Source: Gracilibacillus dipsosauri (GTDB lineage: Bacteria; Bacillota; Bacilli; Bacillales; Amphibacillaceae). Taken from it: a stretch of DNA of 64,000 nucleotides. A model generated the notes under the pieces. The model did no database searches, had not been told where the DNA came from, and worked only from the letters and a program-made list of their open reading frames with translations. Shown here one piece after another: positions 37,952 through 47,683 of the stretch. A program made the translations under genes and the position numbers. Each line of letters opens with the position of its first letter. The stretch's first letter is position 1. Location of the stretch: assembly GCF_003176895.1 (NCBI RefSeq), contig NZ_QGTD01000011.1:1-64000 (forward strand), read 5' to 3'.

Positions 37952-38268
37952 TGAGTGTCATTAATCAATGGGAGCAAGCGGAACCAGGGGTGAAGCGAAA
38001 AATTCATCGTCCTGGAAACAAGGTGATGATGATGGAGGTTGTCTTTGAAAAAGGTGCGGAAGGTTCTAGTCATCATCATCCACATGAGCAATTAACCTAT
38101 TGCCTTGAAGGGAAATTAGCTTTTCAAGTGGATGAAAAGGAAATAGTTATTGAAAAAGGTGAAACCATACATATACCGTCCAATGCGGCCCATGGAGTGA
38201 AGGCATTAGAACCTAGTAAGCTATTAGATGTATTTACCCCATTAAGAGAAGATTTACTGAAGGAGTGA
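37951..38268 (+). CDS. kdgF: KdgF-like cupin, unsaturated-uronate ring opening
   Basis: 105-residue single-domain cupin. The metal set fits KdgF: His43 and His45 with Gln47 in HHHPHEQLTY, and His81 in SNAAHG. KdgF converts 4,5-unsaturated galacturonate into 5-keto-4-deoxyuronate, feeding KduI and KduD, both present downstream. Translationally coupled to the MFS gene and four bases from the GH28 gene. The assignment rests on motif and context because small cupins are diverse. Confidence 0.8.
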   Translation: MSVINQWEQAEPGVKRKIHRPGNKVMMMEVVFEKGAEGSSHHHPHEQLTYCLEGKLAFQVDEKEIVIEKGETIHIPSNAAHGVKALEPSKLLDVFTPLREDLLKE

Positions 38269-38272
38269 TGAC

Positions 38273-39790
38273 ATGGGTTTTTATGATATTACAGAATTCG
38301 GTGCATTGCCTGATGGTAGTGACGTTAGTACGAATGCTATCCATCAAGCAATTCAAGCATGTACAAAAGCGGGTGGAGGAACGGTTTATGTTCCAGCAGG
38401 TAAGTTCATAACAGGACCAATCCAATTAGTGAGCAATCTAACCTTATATTTAGATGCAGGTGCAGTCCTGTCCTTTATCGATGATTTCGATCAATTTCCA
38501 GTGGTGAAAACGAGATGGTCTGGCTATGTATGTCATGGGTTTATGCCGCTTGTTTTTGCACAAAATGCGGAAAATGTAACGATTAAGGGTGAGGGTGTGT
38601 TGGATGGAAATGGGCAAGCCTGGTGGGAGATCAATGGCAAGCTGAGAAAAGGAGAGCATTATGAATCGCTAAAAACAAAGGAAATTGCAAAAGCGAATGC
38701 CCTCTTTACAGAGCCAGCAGATACAAATCTTGTAGAATGGCCATCACAATTCTTGCGACCGCCATTGATTCAATTTTATCAGGTGAAAAATGCAAGCATC
38801 AGTGGAATTACGGTTACTAACTCTCCTTTTTGGAATACACATCTTGTCTTCTGTCAAAACATATCGGTGCATAATGTTCATTTCTTAAACCCTTCTGATA
38901 CACCGAATGGAGATGGATTGGATATTGAATCATGTCTTAATGTACGAGTTTCTGACTGTCATTTTGATGTTGGCGATGATTGCGTTGTACTCAAATCAGG
39001 TATTAATGAAGATGGTCGCCAATACAATGTACCGACGAAAAATGTAACCGTAACGAATTGTACGATGCACCATGGCCATGGTGGGGTGGTGTTTGGTAGT
39101 GAAAATTCAGGTGGTATCGAAAATGTAGCGATATCTAATTGTGTATTTAATGGAACAGATCGTGGAATACGAATGAAAACGAATCGAGAGCGTGGTGGTT
39201 TTATTCGTAATGTTTTAGTGAATAACGTCTTGATGGAAGATGTATTGTGTCCTTTCACGATTAACTCCTTCTATCGTCACGGAGTAAATAGAAGTAACCC
39301 AGAATTATTGGATGCTAAAGCTATTCCAATCAGTGAAAAAACGCCTATAGTAGAGCAGGTTCGAATTAGCCATGTGACAGCGAAAAATTGTCGAGCAGCA
39401 GCGGGATTCCTTTATGGGCTTCCAGAAATGCCGGTAAAGGAAGTGAGCCTAGAGCATGTCACCATTGAGATGACTCAGGATTACCATGTTCCTGGAGGAG
39501 AACCAGATATGGTTAGAGAGGTTATCGAAATGGCTGGGGAAGGTATGTTTGCGAAATATATTAACGACCTTCAGCTTCACCATGTTCGAATTCTAACAAG
39601 AAAAGGTCCTGGGCTAGTAATAGAGGAATCAAATGATATTATGCTTGAACAGTTTGCTTTAAAAAATAAAGAGATGGGTACTCCAGTGGTTGTATCTAAG
39701 AACACAGAGAGTATTCATGTAAACGGAATACAAAGAGATCAGCTAGGCGATGATTATTTGAAAAGAGTGGAAAGTGAGGTTACTCCATAA
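38273..39790 (+). CDS. GH28 polygalacturonase/galacturonidase
   Basis: 505-residue GH28 beta-helix enzyme. Family motifs: DGLD (about 214-217), GDD (234-236), HGHGG (267-271) and RMK (300-302, usually RIK). The three catalytic Asp residues are therefore all present. There is no signal peptide, so it is probably an exo-acting enzyme on imported oligogalacturonides or rhamnogalacturonan fragments. Its stop overlaps the next start by one base. Confidence 0.92.
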   Translation: MGFYDITEFGALPDGSDVSTNAIHQAIQACTKAGGGTVYVPAGKFITGPIQLVSNLTLYLDAGAVLSFIDDFDQFPVVKTRWSGYVCHGFMPLVFAQNAENVTIKGEGVLDGNGQAWWEINGKLRKGEHYESLKTKEIAKANALFTEPADTNLVEWPSQFLRPPLIQFYQVKNASISGITVTNSPFWNTHLVFCQNISVHNVHFLNPSDTPNGDGLDIESCLNVRVSDCHFDVGDDCVVLKSGINEDGRQYNVPTKNVTVTNCTMHHGHGGVVFGSENSGGIENVAISNCVFNGTDRGIRMKTNRERGGFIRNVLVNNVLMEDVLCPFTINSFYRHGVNRSNPELLDAKAIPISEKTPIVEQVRISHVTAKNCRAAAGFLYGLPEMPVKEVSLEHVTIEMTQDYHVPGGEPDMVREVIEMAGEGMFAKYINDLQLHHVRILTRKGPGLVIEESNDIMLEQFALKNKEMGTPVVVSKNTESIHVNGIQRDQLGDDYLKRVESEVTP

Positions 39791-41355
39791 TGAAAACCTA
39801 CCAAAATCCGATTATTCCCGGTTTTTATCCAGATCCATCCATTTGTCGAGTAGGAGAAGACTATTACCTTGTGACATCAAGCTTTGAATATTTCCCAGGT
39901 GTGCCAATATTCCATAGTAAGGATTTAGTCAATTGGCGTCAGATTGGTCATGTATTAGATCGACCGGAACAATTGAATTTAGATCAGACTCCTAATTCTA
40001 GAGGGATTTATGCACCGACGATTCGTTATCATGATGGCATTTTTTATATGATTACAACATTTGTCGTTAGTCAAACAGGTGCTAGACGTAATTTTTACGT
40101 AACGGCAACAGATCCCGCTGGTCCGTGGTCTAAGCCTAATTGGCTTGAGGATGCACCAGGAATTGATCCCTCCTTATTATTTGATGATGATGGAAAGGTC
40201 TACTATACAGGTAATCGCAAGCCACCATCAGGTCCGAAATATAAAAAACACAATGAGATTTGGCTTCAGGAATTAGATCTAGAGAAAAAGCAATTAGTCG
40301 GACCTAAATATAGTCTGTGGGATGGTGCGCTAAAGAATGCTCATGCGCAAGAAGCTCCGCACTTATATAAAATAAATGGTTGGTATTATTTAATGATTGC
40401 AGAAGGTGGAACAGGACATACACACGCTGTGACCATTGCACGTAGTAAAAATGTAACGGGACCATATGAAATGACGGAGACGAATCCTATTCTTACACAT
40501 CGACATTTAGGAAAAAATCACCCAATCGTCAATATCGGTCATGCCGACATTGTGGAGACACAGGATGGTGACTGGTGGATGGTTTGTCTAGGATCACGTC
40601 CATATGGAGGCTATTATCGAAATTTAGGACGAGAAACCTTTTTAGTACCGTTTATTTGGGAGGACGGCTGGCCCATTGTTAATCCGGGAAAAGGCTTTGT
40701 AGAAGAAGAGATGCCTTTTCCGAAGTTATCGGAGCACAAATGGCCTGCTTTACCACAAGCTGATTCATTTGATGCAGATACACTAGATGATCAATGGAAT
40801 TTCTTAAGGACACCACGTGGAGATTTTTGGTCATTGTCAGAAAGGTCCGGATTTTTAAGATTAAAAGCGAAAAAAGAAACCATTATGGAAGAGGAAAATC
40901 CTTCTTTTGTAGGAAGAAGGCAACAGCATATCGACTTTTTCGCACAAACTGTAATGGAATTTAGTCCAACACAGGATAATGAAACAGCTGGTATTGTCTT
41001 ATTGCAGAATCAGGACTTTCAATTCCGAATGGAGGTAGTGCTTGAAAAAGGCGAGCGTAATATTCAATTAATAAGAAGAGAAGCAGGTGTGGATAAGCAA
41101 GTAGCTAAAAAGCCGATTAATAGTAGCAAATTATATTTGAAAGTAGAGGCTAATGGCCAAAGCTATCAGTTCTATTTTGCGGAAAAAGCTCTAGATTGGG
41201 TAGCATTGGCATGTGACGTGGATGGCACGATATTAAGTACAGATAAAGCGGGTGGCTTTGTTGGTGCTTATATCGGGATGTATTGTTCAGCAAATGGGGA
41301 AGACAGCAGCAATTATGCAGATTTTGATTTGTTTGAATATCACGGAATTTCTTAA
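39790..41355 (+). CDS. GH43 glycosidase (beta-xylosidase or arabinofuranosidase)
   Basis: 521 residues: a five-bladed propeller beginning YQNPIIPGFYPDPSICRVG plus a C-terminal beta-sandwich (from about residue 325). Catalytic triad in place: Asp15 (PDPS), Asp126 (GIDPSLL) and Glu188 (QEAPHLY). The domain pair is typical of xylosidase/arabinofuranosidase GH43 members. No signal peptide. In a pectin operon it could strip arabinose or xylose side chains; exact specificity is not readable. Confidence 0.9.
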   Translation: MKTYQNPIIPGFYPDPSICRVGEDYYLVTSSFEYFPGVPIFHSKDLVNWRQIGHVLDRPEQLNLDQTPNSRGIYAPTIRYHDGIFYMITTFVVSQTGARRNFYVTATDPAGPWSKPNWLEDAPGIDPSLLFDDDGKVYYTGNRKPPSGPKYKKHNEIWLQELDLEKKQLVGPKYSLWDGALKNAHAQEAPHLYKINGWYYLMIAEGGTGHTHAVTIARSKNVTGPYEMTETNPILTHRHLGKNHPIVNIGHADIVETQDGDWWMVCLGSRPYGGYYRNLGRETFLVPFIWEDGWPIVNPGKGFVEEEMPFPKLSEHKWPALPQADSFDADTLDDQWNFLRTPRGDFWSLSERSGFLRLKAKKETIMEEENPSFVGRRQQHIDFFAQTVMEFSPTQDNETAGIVLLQNQDFQFRMEVVLEKGERNIQLIRREAGVDKQVAKKPINSSKLYLKVEANGQSYQFYFAEKALDWVALACDVDGTILSTDKAGGFVGAYIGMYCSANGEDSSNYADFDLFEYHGIS

Positions 41356-41374
41356 ATAGAGAGGGGTCAATGAA

Positions 41375-42472
41375 ATGGTAGTAAAACAAAAAACAGCACT
41401 AGATTGGGCAAGGCTTGCTTGTGATACTTTAATGAATCAATACGAGCCCGTCAAACTTCCTCCAGCAGATCGCTGGCATTATCATCAAGGTGTCTTTTTG
41501 TGTGGAATGTATGACGTATGGAAATTAACGGGTGAACCAAGATATTTTCATTATTTTAAGGAATATGTAGATAAGTTGATCGATGAAGAAGGGAACTTCT
41601 ATTTCGCTAGAAGTGAGCTTGATGCGATTCAACCAGGTTTATTATTACTACCTCTTTATCAGGAGACAAAGGAGAATCGTTACAAGGTCGCTGCAGCTAA
41701 GCTACGCCATTTATTAGATACATTGAACCAAACAAAAGAAGGTGGTTTCTGGCATAAGGACAAATATCCTTATCAAATGTGGCTAGATGGCTTATATATG
41801 GCGGGACCTTTTACAATTCAATATGGCCAAATGTTTGATGAACCAGAGCTTATCGATCTAGTAATGGAACAAGAAAGACTAATGCGAAAGAACACCAAAA
41901 AGGAAAATGGCTTATATTACCACGGTTATGATGAAAGCAAAAAAACCCCATGGTCCACAGCAAAAGGCCACGCTCCAGAGGTGTGGGGACGAGCGCTTGG
42001 CTGGTATAGCATGGTGACAGCAAACTTTATCGAGATGCTTCCAGAAGGTCATCAGAAACGAGCGGAATTAAAGCACGTCGTGAAGGAATTAATCGATGCA
42101 CTGATCGAATTTCAGGATGAAAAGACCGGATTATGGTATCAAGTGGTGGATAAAGCGGACGAACAGGATAACTATTTAGAAAGCTCCTGCTCCTGTTTGT
42201 TTACTTATGCGATTGCAAAAGCAGTCAACAAAGGCTATATTGACCGTAGTTATTGGGCTAATGCGGAAAAGGCATATCAAGGACTTCTGGAGAACAAAGT
42301 ACAATTGGATGAGCAAGGAAACTTTCTTTTACATGATATTTGCATAGGAACATCGATTGGCACGTATGATTATTATGTACACCGTGATACAAGTACGAAT
42401 GATCTACATGGAGTAGGTGCATTTATTTTAGCGAGTATTCAATTAGCTATTGGGAATGAGCAAGGCCAATGA
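41375..42472 (+). CDS. Unsaturated rhamnogalacturonyl hydrolase, GH105
   Basis: 365-residue alpha/alpha-toroid GH105 enzyme like B. subtilis YteR. It cleaves the unsaturated galacturonyl group from rhamnogalacturonan oligomers made by lyases. Probable catalytic Asp138 in QMWLDGLYMAGPF and the conserved Asp83 in SELDAIQPG are present, as is a His in YYHGYDESK. No signal peptide. The stop overlaps the acetylesterase start by four bases (ATGA). Confidence 0.93.
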   Translation: MVVKQKTALDWARLACDTLMNQYEPVKLPPADRWHYHQGVFLCGMYDVWKLTGEPRYFHYFKEYVDKLIDEEGNFYFARSELDAIQPGLLLLPLYQETKENRYKVAAAKLRHLLDTLNQTKEGGFWHKDKYPYQMWLDGLYMAGPFTIQYGQMFDEPELIDLVMEQERLMRKNTKKENGLYYHGYDESKKTPWSTAKGHAPEVWGRALGWYSMVTANFIEMLPEGHQKRAELKHVVKELIDALIEFQDEKTGLWYQVVDKADEQDNYLESSCSCLFTYAIAKAVNKGYIDRSYWANAEKAYQGLLENKVQLDEQGNFLLHDICIGTSIGTYDYYVHRDTSTNDLHGVGAFILASIQLAIGNEQGQ

Positions 42473-43164
42473 AAAAGATACAGCTATTTATAGCCGGAGA
42501 CTCAACGATGGCGGATTATGAGGATAGTCACTATCCACAGATGGGATGGGGACAAGTATTGCCTTATTTTTTTACCGATGAAATAAAGGTGCAAAATCAT
42601 GCCGCTTCTGGAAGAAGTACAAAATCATTCCTCTCTGAAAATAGATGGACTGAAATGGAACGACAATTTCAATCAGGGGATTATGTGCTTATTCAATTTG
42701 GACATAATGATCAAAAATTAGATAAAGAACGAGCCACAGATCCTTTTACTACTTATCAAGAGAATTTGCGTATTATGATAGCAAGTGCTAGAGACCATGG
42801 AGTAACCCCGATTCTACTAACCTCAATCGCTAGAAGACATTTTGATGAAAAAGGCTTCTTAAAAGACACCCATGGTCATTATCCAGATGCAGTTCGCCAG
42901 CTCGCACTTTTAGAAAAGGTGGTTTGTATCGATATGCTCCAAAAAACGTCAGAGGCGATAGAAAGGTTAGGGCTCAATGAATCAAAGAAGTGGTTTATGT
43001 GGCTTGAAACAAACCAATTTTCTTCATATCCTGATGGGGCGAAGGATGATACTCATTTACGGGAAGAAGGAGCAATGGCTCATGCAGGAATCTTTATACA
43101 GGAGTTAATAGAAAGGAGTCATCCTTTAAGTAGATATGTCAAAAAGATAGAGGTGACCGAATGA
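42469..43164 (+). CDS. Rhamnogalacturonan acetylesterase (SGNH)
   Basis: 231-residue SGNH hydrolase, similar to RhgT/YesT-type enzymes that remove acetyl groups from rhamnogalacturonan pieces. Ser12 is in the GDSTMADY block, Asn80 in GHND, and Asp193/His196 in DDTHLREEGA. No signal peptide, so it works on imported material. Overlaps both neighbours by four bases, indicating tight coupling. Confidence 0.9.
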   Translation: MKKIQLFIAGDSTMADYEDSHYPQMGWGQVLPYFFTDEIKVQNHAASGRSTKSFLSENRWTEMERQFQSGDYVLIQFGHNDQKLDKERATDPFTTYQENLRIMIASARDHGVTPILLTSIARRHFDEKGFLKDTHGHYPDAVRQLALLEKVVCIDMLQKTSEAIERLGLNESKKWFMWLETNQFSSYPDGAKDDTHLREEGAMAHAGIFIQELIERSHPLSRYVKKIEVTE

Positions 43165-43805
43165 ACAAATTACGTGTATTATCCAATATTGAAGTCCAAA
43201 AAGTAGTAGCGGTGATTCGTACAGATACGGAAGAGCAAGCTTTAAAGGTCGTGGATGCCTGTATAGAAGGTGGAATAAAAGCGGTGGAGCTAACTTATTC
43301 GATTCCCCATGTAGAGAACGTTATCGAGCAGTTAGTAGAAAAATATCGAGGGGGGAAGGAGATAACGATCGGCGTAGGTACCGTATTAGATGCCTATACA
43401 GCAAGACAGGCGATCTTTGCTGGCGCTACCTTTATTGTCAGCCCATCATTTGATGCAGCTACAGCAAAACTTTGTAATTTGTATCAAACCCCATATATGC
43501 CGGGTTGCCTAACTGTTACAGAGATTAAGGAAGCAATGGAAAGTGGAGCGGATGTAGTAAAAGTATTCCCTGGCAGTAATGTGAGTCCTGGATTTCTAAA
43601 GGCTGTACATGCCCCAATCCCTCAAGCGAACATGATGCCCACAGGGGGAGTGAATCTAGACAATATAAAGGATTGGCTGGAGGCAGGTGCCATTGCTGTG
43701 GGGATAGGAGGAAATCTCGTAGCCCCAGCTAAAATGGGTGATTATACAAAAATTACAGAGCTTGCAAGGCAATATGTAGCAAAAGTAAAAGAGGCGAGTG
43801 TATGA
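43161..43805 (+). CDS. kdgA: 2-keto-3-deoxy-6-phosphogluconate aldolase
   Basis: 214-residue class I aldolase that splits KDPG into pyruvate and glyceraldehyde 3-phosphate. Schiff-base Lys134 is in DVVKVFPGS, and Glu43 in AVELTYS is the general base position. GCLTVTEI is typical. Final enzyme of the uronate branch. Overlaps the kinase gene by four bases. Confidence 0.95.
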   Translation: MNKLRVLSNIEVQKVVAVIRTDTEEQALKVVDACIEGGIKAVELTYSIPHVENVIEQLVEKYRGGKEITIGVGTVLDAYTARQAIFAGATFIVSPSFDAATAKLCNLYQTPYMPGCLTVTEIKEAMESGADVVKVFPGSNVSPGFLKAVHAPIPQANMMPTGGVNLDNIKDWLEAGAIAVGIGGNLVAPAKMGDYTKITELARQYVAKVKEASV

Positions 43806-44812
43806 GGGTAGTTACGTTTGGCGAAATGCTAATGCGTCTCACCACAGATCCTACAGCTAGACTTCAGCAAACGAATCAGTTCAGTTTTTATTATGGGGGA
43901 AAAGAGGCTAATGTTGCCGTTTCACTTGCCAATTTTGGAGTGAATACGAGTTATATTAGTCGCGTTCCACTTAATCTTATTGGTGACACTTGTGAAAGAT
44001 ATTTACGTGGTTGTAGTGTGGATACGTCTTTCTTATTAAAGGGTGGTGATCGCTTAGGACTGTATTTTGTCGAATCAGGAATTGGCAACCGTCCTGGTCA
44101 GGTCATCTATGATCGGAAGTTTTCTAGTTTTTCGCAAATAAAGAAGGAAAACATAGAATGGGATCGAATATTAGAAGGTGTAGAACTTTTTCATACGACA
44201 GGTATTACGTTAGCGCTCTCAGAGGAGCTCCAAGAGATCACGATAGAAGGAATGAAACGAGCGAAGGAACAAGGAATAAAGGTTAGCTTTGACTTCAACT
44301 ATCGTGCAAAGCTCTGGAGTCAACAAGAAGCAAGTATTGTCATCCAAAAGGCTTTGCCATATGTCGATATAGCCTTTTGTAATCATATGGATGCTATTTA
44401 TCTATTAAATATCGAACCAGTCGAAGAAGAGCTAACGCATAAAGAGAAACTACAGTATTATTATGATAATATCCGAGAGTTATATCCAAATATCGAGCTA
44501 TTCGCTTCGACGAAAAGGGATGTAAAATCGTCATCTGTTCATTTTTTACAAGGTTATCTATATAGGGAAGGGATGCTCGAGCAAACAGCTACTTATACCA
44601 TTGAACCAATTATTGATCGTATTGGTGGGGGGGATGCTTATGCAGCAGGAATTCTATACGGGATTCTCCATAGATGGAACCCGATAGATATGGTACGTTT
44701 CGCAACAGGTGCAAGTGTATTGAAGCACACTGTCAAAGGAGATGGCAATGCCTTTTCCGTACCTGAGGTGGAGCAATTTATCCAAAGTATAAATCAAGAG
44801 ATTAATCGATAA
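43802..44812 (+). CDS. kdgK: 2-keto-3-deoxygluconate kinase
   Basis: 336-residue PfkB/ribokinase-fold sugar kinase. The N-terminal FGEMLMRLT and YGGKEANVAVSLANFG blocks and the C-terminal IDRIGGGDAYAAGILYG anion-hole/catalytic Asp block are present. It phosphorylates KDG to KDPG, the substrate of the preceding aldolase. Start ATG 43802 overlaps kdgA. Confidence 0.93.
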   Translation: MRVVTFGEMLMRLTTDPTARLQQTNQFSFYYGGKEANVAVSLANFGVNTSYISRVPLNLIGDTCERYLRGCSVDTSFLLKGGDRLGLYFVESGIGNRPGQVIYDRKFSSFSQIKKENIEWDRILEGVELFHTTGITLALSEELQEITIEGMKRAKEQGIKVSFDFNYRAKLWSQQEASIVIQKALPYVDIAFCNHMDAIYLLNIEPVEEELTHKEKLQYYYDNIRELYPNIELFASTKRDVKSSSVHFLQGYLYREGMLEQTATYTIEPIIDRIGGGDAYAAGILYGILHRWNPIDMVRFATGASVLKHTVKGDGNAFSVPEVEQFIQSINQEINR

Positions 44813-44832
44813 TTTTCAAGGAGGAATTATTC

Positions 44833-45663
44833 ATGGAAGTACGTTATGCCAACCATCCAGAGGAGATTAAAAGATATAACACAGACGAGCTGAGAGAAAA
44901 ATTTCTAGTAGAAAAACTATTCGAAGCAGGGAAGGTTCATTTAACCTATACACATGTTGACCGTATGATCTTTGGTGGTGTGACACCTTCATCTGAAGAA
45001 TTAACGATTAAATTAGATAAACAACTAGGGGTTAGCTATTTTTTAGAGCGAAGAGAGCTTGGGATCATTAATATTGGTAATGATGGCTATGTCCTACTAG
45101 ATGGGGAACGTTATGAAATGAAACGACATGACGGTCTATATGTAAGTAGAGGAACAAAAGAAGTATGGTTCGGCTCCAATGATCCGGCAGCACCTGCGAA
45201 ATTCTATATTAATTCAGCACCAGCACACCATACTTATCCAACCGTGAAGATCGATATTAAAGATATTAAGCCACTGGAATTAGGAGAGCCAGGTACGTTG
45301 AATGAACGAAAAATTCACCAATATATTCATCCAAATGTGTGTGAAAGCTGTCAATTACAAATGGGCTTAACGATGCTTATGCCAGGAAGTGTTTGGAACA
45401 CGATGCCTGCACATACTCATGACCGTCGAAGTGAAGTCTACTTATATTTTGATATGGAGGAAAATACGCGTGCCTTCCACTTTATGGGCGAGCCAGAAGA
45501 AACAAGGCATCTTGTTCTGAAAAATGAACAAGCCGTTATCTCACCAAGTTGGTCCATCCATTGTGGTACAGCAACTAGTAACTATACATTCATTTGGGGA
45601 ATGTGTGGCGAAAACATTACTTATGATGATATGGATCATATAAGTATGGATCAGTTACGATAA
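44833..45663 (+). CDS. kduI: 5-keto-4-deoxyuronate isomerase
   Basis: 276-residue cupin-type isomerase turning 5-keto-4-deoxyuronate into 2,5-diketo-3-deoxygluconate. All four expected zinc ligands are identifiable: His194, His196, Glu201 and His243, nearly matching the E. coli numbering (196, 198, 203, 245). AAGGAGGA precedes the ATG. Confidence 0.96.
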   Translation: MEVRYANHPEEIKRYNTDELREKFLVEKLFEAGKVHLTYTHVDRMIFGGVTPSSEELTIKLDKQLGVSYFLERRELGIINIGNDGYVLLDGERYEMKRHDGLYVSRGTKEVWFGSNDPAAPAKFYINSAPAHHTYPTVKIDIKDIKPLELGEPGTLNERKIHQYIHPNVCESCQLQMGLTMLMPGSVWNTMPAHTHDRRSEVYLYFDMEENTRAFHFMGEPEETRHLVLKNEQAVISPSWSIHCGTATSNYTFIWGMCGENITYDDMDHISMDQLR

Positions 45664-45675
45664 GGAGGTAGTGTT

Positions 45676-46458
45676 ATGAGTGCAGGAATCCAAGATTTTT
45701 CACTAAATTATTTTTCATTAAAAGGAAAAACAGCGATCATTACTGGTGGTAACACGGGTCTTGGTCAAGCGTATACCGTTGCACTGGCAGCAGCTGGAGC
45801 GGATGTGTTCGTTGTGACACATGGAACGAATTGGGATGACACAAAAGCATTATTAGAAGGAAAAGAAGGGAAAGCACAATTCTATCAGGCTGATTTAATG
45901 GATCGTGAGCAACTATCCAATGTGGTTCCTGCTTGTCAAAAGGAGTTTGGCACAGTAGATATATTAGTCAACAATGCTGGGACAATTCGCCGTAATCCTT
46001 TATTAGAGTATAAGGATGAGGATTGGGATGATGTGATGGCACTAAATTTGGATGCTGTCTATTTTCTAAGCCAAGCGGCAGCAAAGGCTATGGTCGCACA
46101 AGGTTCAGGCAAAATCATTAATATCGCCTCCATGCTCACATTCCAAGGAGGAAAATTTATACCGCCATATACAGCAAGCAAGCATGCGGTAGCGGGCTTG
46201 ACTAAATCGTTTGCCAACGAATTAGCAGAGCATGGGATCCAAGTGAACGCAATCGCACCTGGATATTTTGCAACCAAAAATACAGCGCCCATCCGTGCCG
46301 ATGAAAAACGAAATGCAGAGATTTTATCAAGAATTCCTGCGGGCTATTGGGCAGAGCCAAGTGATTTAATGGGTACAGTAGTCTACCTCGCAAGCCGAGC
46401 ATCTGATTATATGAATGGTCATGTATTAGCCGTAGATGGTGGCTGGTTAGCAAGATAA
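45676..46458 (+). CDS. kduD: 2-deoxy-D-gluconate 3-dehydrogenase (KduD), SDR
   Basis: 260-residue short-chain dehydrogenase that reduces 2,5-diketo-3-deoxygluconate to KDG. TGGNTGLG nucleotide motif (23-30), NNAG (99-102), Ser152, and Tyr165/Lys169 in the YTASK block. Twelve bases after kduI with TAAGGAGGT, so coupled. Completes the unsaturated-uronate route with kdgF, kduI, kdgK and kdgA. Confidence 0.95.
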   Translation: MSAGIQDFSLNYFSLKGKTAIITGGNTGLGQAYTVALAAAGADVFVVTHGTNWDDTKALLEGKEGKAQFYQADLMDREQLSNVVPACQKEFGTVDILVNNAGTIRRNPLLEYKDEDWDDVMALNLDAVYFLSQAAAKAMVAQGSGKIINIASMLTFQGGKFIPPYTASKHAVAGLTKSFANELAEHGIQVNAIAPGYFATKNTAPIRADEKRNAEILSRIPAGYWAEPSDLMGTVVYLASRASDYMNGHVLAVDGGWLAR

Positions 46459-46460
46459 TA

Positions 46461-46500
46461 AAAGAGTGACTAGCTGTTTGGTTAGTCACTCTTTTCATTT
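46461..46500 (+). terminator. Intrinsic terminator after kduD
   Basis: Stem AAAGAGTGACTA / TAGTCACTCTTT (12 bp) with a loop of about ten bases, followed by TTTTCATTTTTT. The next gene lies 24 bp beyond and would need readthrough or its own start. Confidence 0.85.
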
Positions 46501-46523
46501 TTTGATGATGAGGAGGGTCCATA

Positions 46524-47375
46524 TTGGAACTTAATCTAGGAATACGAGCACACGATATCACCTATCAAGATCCAGAGCAGATCGCAGAAGAGGTATCTTC
46601 CAAAGGATTAGGCTCTGTTCAATTAGCATTGGCCAAATCCTTCCCAAATCTCCCGACCCAAACAGGAGCCTTAAGTCCAGGCTTTGGCAAATATATGTAC
46701 CAAGCTTTTTCCAAAAAGAAGGTAAATATCGCCATACTAGGTTGCTATATTAATATGATTCATCCAAATGTAGAAAAACGTAAGCAGCTTTTGGCAAGAT
46801 TCAAGGAACATATTCGATTTGCGAAAGACTTTGGATGTAGTATCGTCGGCTCTGAAACAGGCAATATTCGTGAACAAATGGGTTATACAGAGGATAATTT
46901 TACAGAAGAAGCATTCCAAAAGGTAGTAAAAAGTATTCGTAAATTGGTAGAAGAAGCTAAAAAGTGGGGCATTATTGTTGGGATAGAAGGGGGCATTAAT
47001 CACCCGATCCATACGCCTCAGTTGATGAGACGCTTATTGGATGAGGTTCCGTCTAGCCAGCTACAAGTTATCTTTGATCCTGCCAACTTTATGTCAATGG
47101 AAAATTATCAGAATCAGGCAAAAGTGTTTCAAGAATCATTTGAGCTCTTTGGTGAAAGAATTGTAGCGATTCACGCAAAGGATTTTATTATTGAAGACAA
47201 CTGGATTAAAATGGTGCCCGTTGGACAGGGAATGCTGCGCTATGATTATTTATTTTCTTGGATCAAAAAGCATAAGCCCTTTGTGGAAGTCTTGTTGGAA
47301 AATACGAAAGAGCCGTATATTGATGAAAGTATAAAGTATCTGCATAAAAAGTTTGCGGAAGTAGATGGGGCATAG
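46524..47375 (+). CDS. TIM-barrel sugar isomerase/epimerase, substrate unknown
   Basis: 283-residue xylose-isomerase-like TIM barrel. Metal-site segments are recognisable: IVGIEGGINHPIHTP, VIFDPANF and IVAIHAKDF. TTG start behind GAGGAGGGT. It follows kduD across a terminator at the end of the pectin operon. It may isomerise a pectin-derived sugar or sugar acid, but related folds include endonucleases and other epimerases, so the substrate is not assigned. Confidence 0.8.
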   Translation: MELNLGIRAHDITYQDPEQIAEEVSSKGLGSVQLALAKSFPNLPTQTGALSPGFGKYMYQAFSKKKVNIAILGCYINMIHPNVEKRKQLLARFKEHIRFAKDFGCSIVGSETGNIREQMGYTEDNFTEEAFQKVVKSIRKLVEEAKKWGIIVGIEGGINHPIHTPQLMRRLLDEVPSSQLQVIFDPANFMSMENYQNQAKVFQESFELFGERIVAIHAKDFIIEDNWIKMVPVGQGMLRYDYLFSWIKKHKPFVEVLLENTKEPYIDESIKYLHKKFAEVDGA

Positions 47376-47430
47376 ACGTTTCACAATATTGCCAAGTGTA
47401 GACTGATGAAATTGGGAAATATAACTAACC

Positions 47431-47678
47431 CAAGCGAGAGCTCAAGTGTAGGTGTCTGAATTAATCTGTATATCGGACATCTCAGTTGAGAGATCAGGCT
47501 GAAATGTCTAATAAAACCAGATATCGGACAATTTAAACGAGAGGTCAAGCGGAGTTGTCTGGTAAAACCAGATATCAGACAATCCAAGGGAGAGCTCAAG
47601 ACAAAACTGTCCAATAAAACTAGATATCGATCAATCTAAGCGAGAGCTCCAGCCAAACTATCCGATAAAACGAAGATC
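47431..47678. repeat. Tandem array 2: 51-52-bp units, about five copies
   Basis: The GAGAG marker recurs at 47436, 47488, 47539, 47590 and 47642, and ATATCG/ATATCA at 47470, 47521, 47572 and 47624, giving periods of 51-52 bp. Copies are diverged. Units contain a TCTGGT-AAA-ACCAGA hairpin (47558-47572). The array fills the 308-bp gap between convergent genes ending at 47375 and 47684. No spacer structure, so it is not CRISPR. Confidence 0.82.
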
Positions 47679-47683
47679 ATCAC

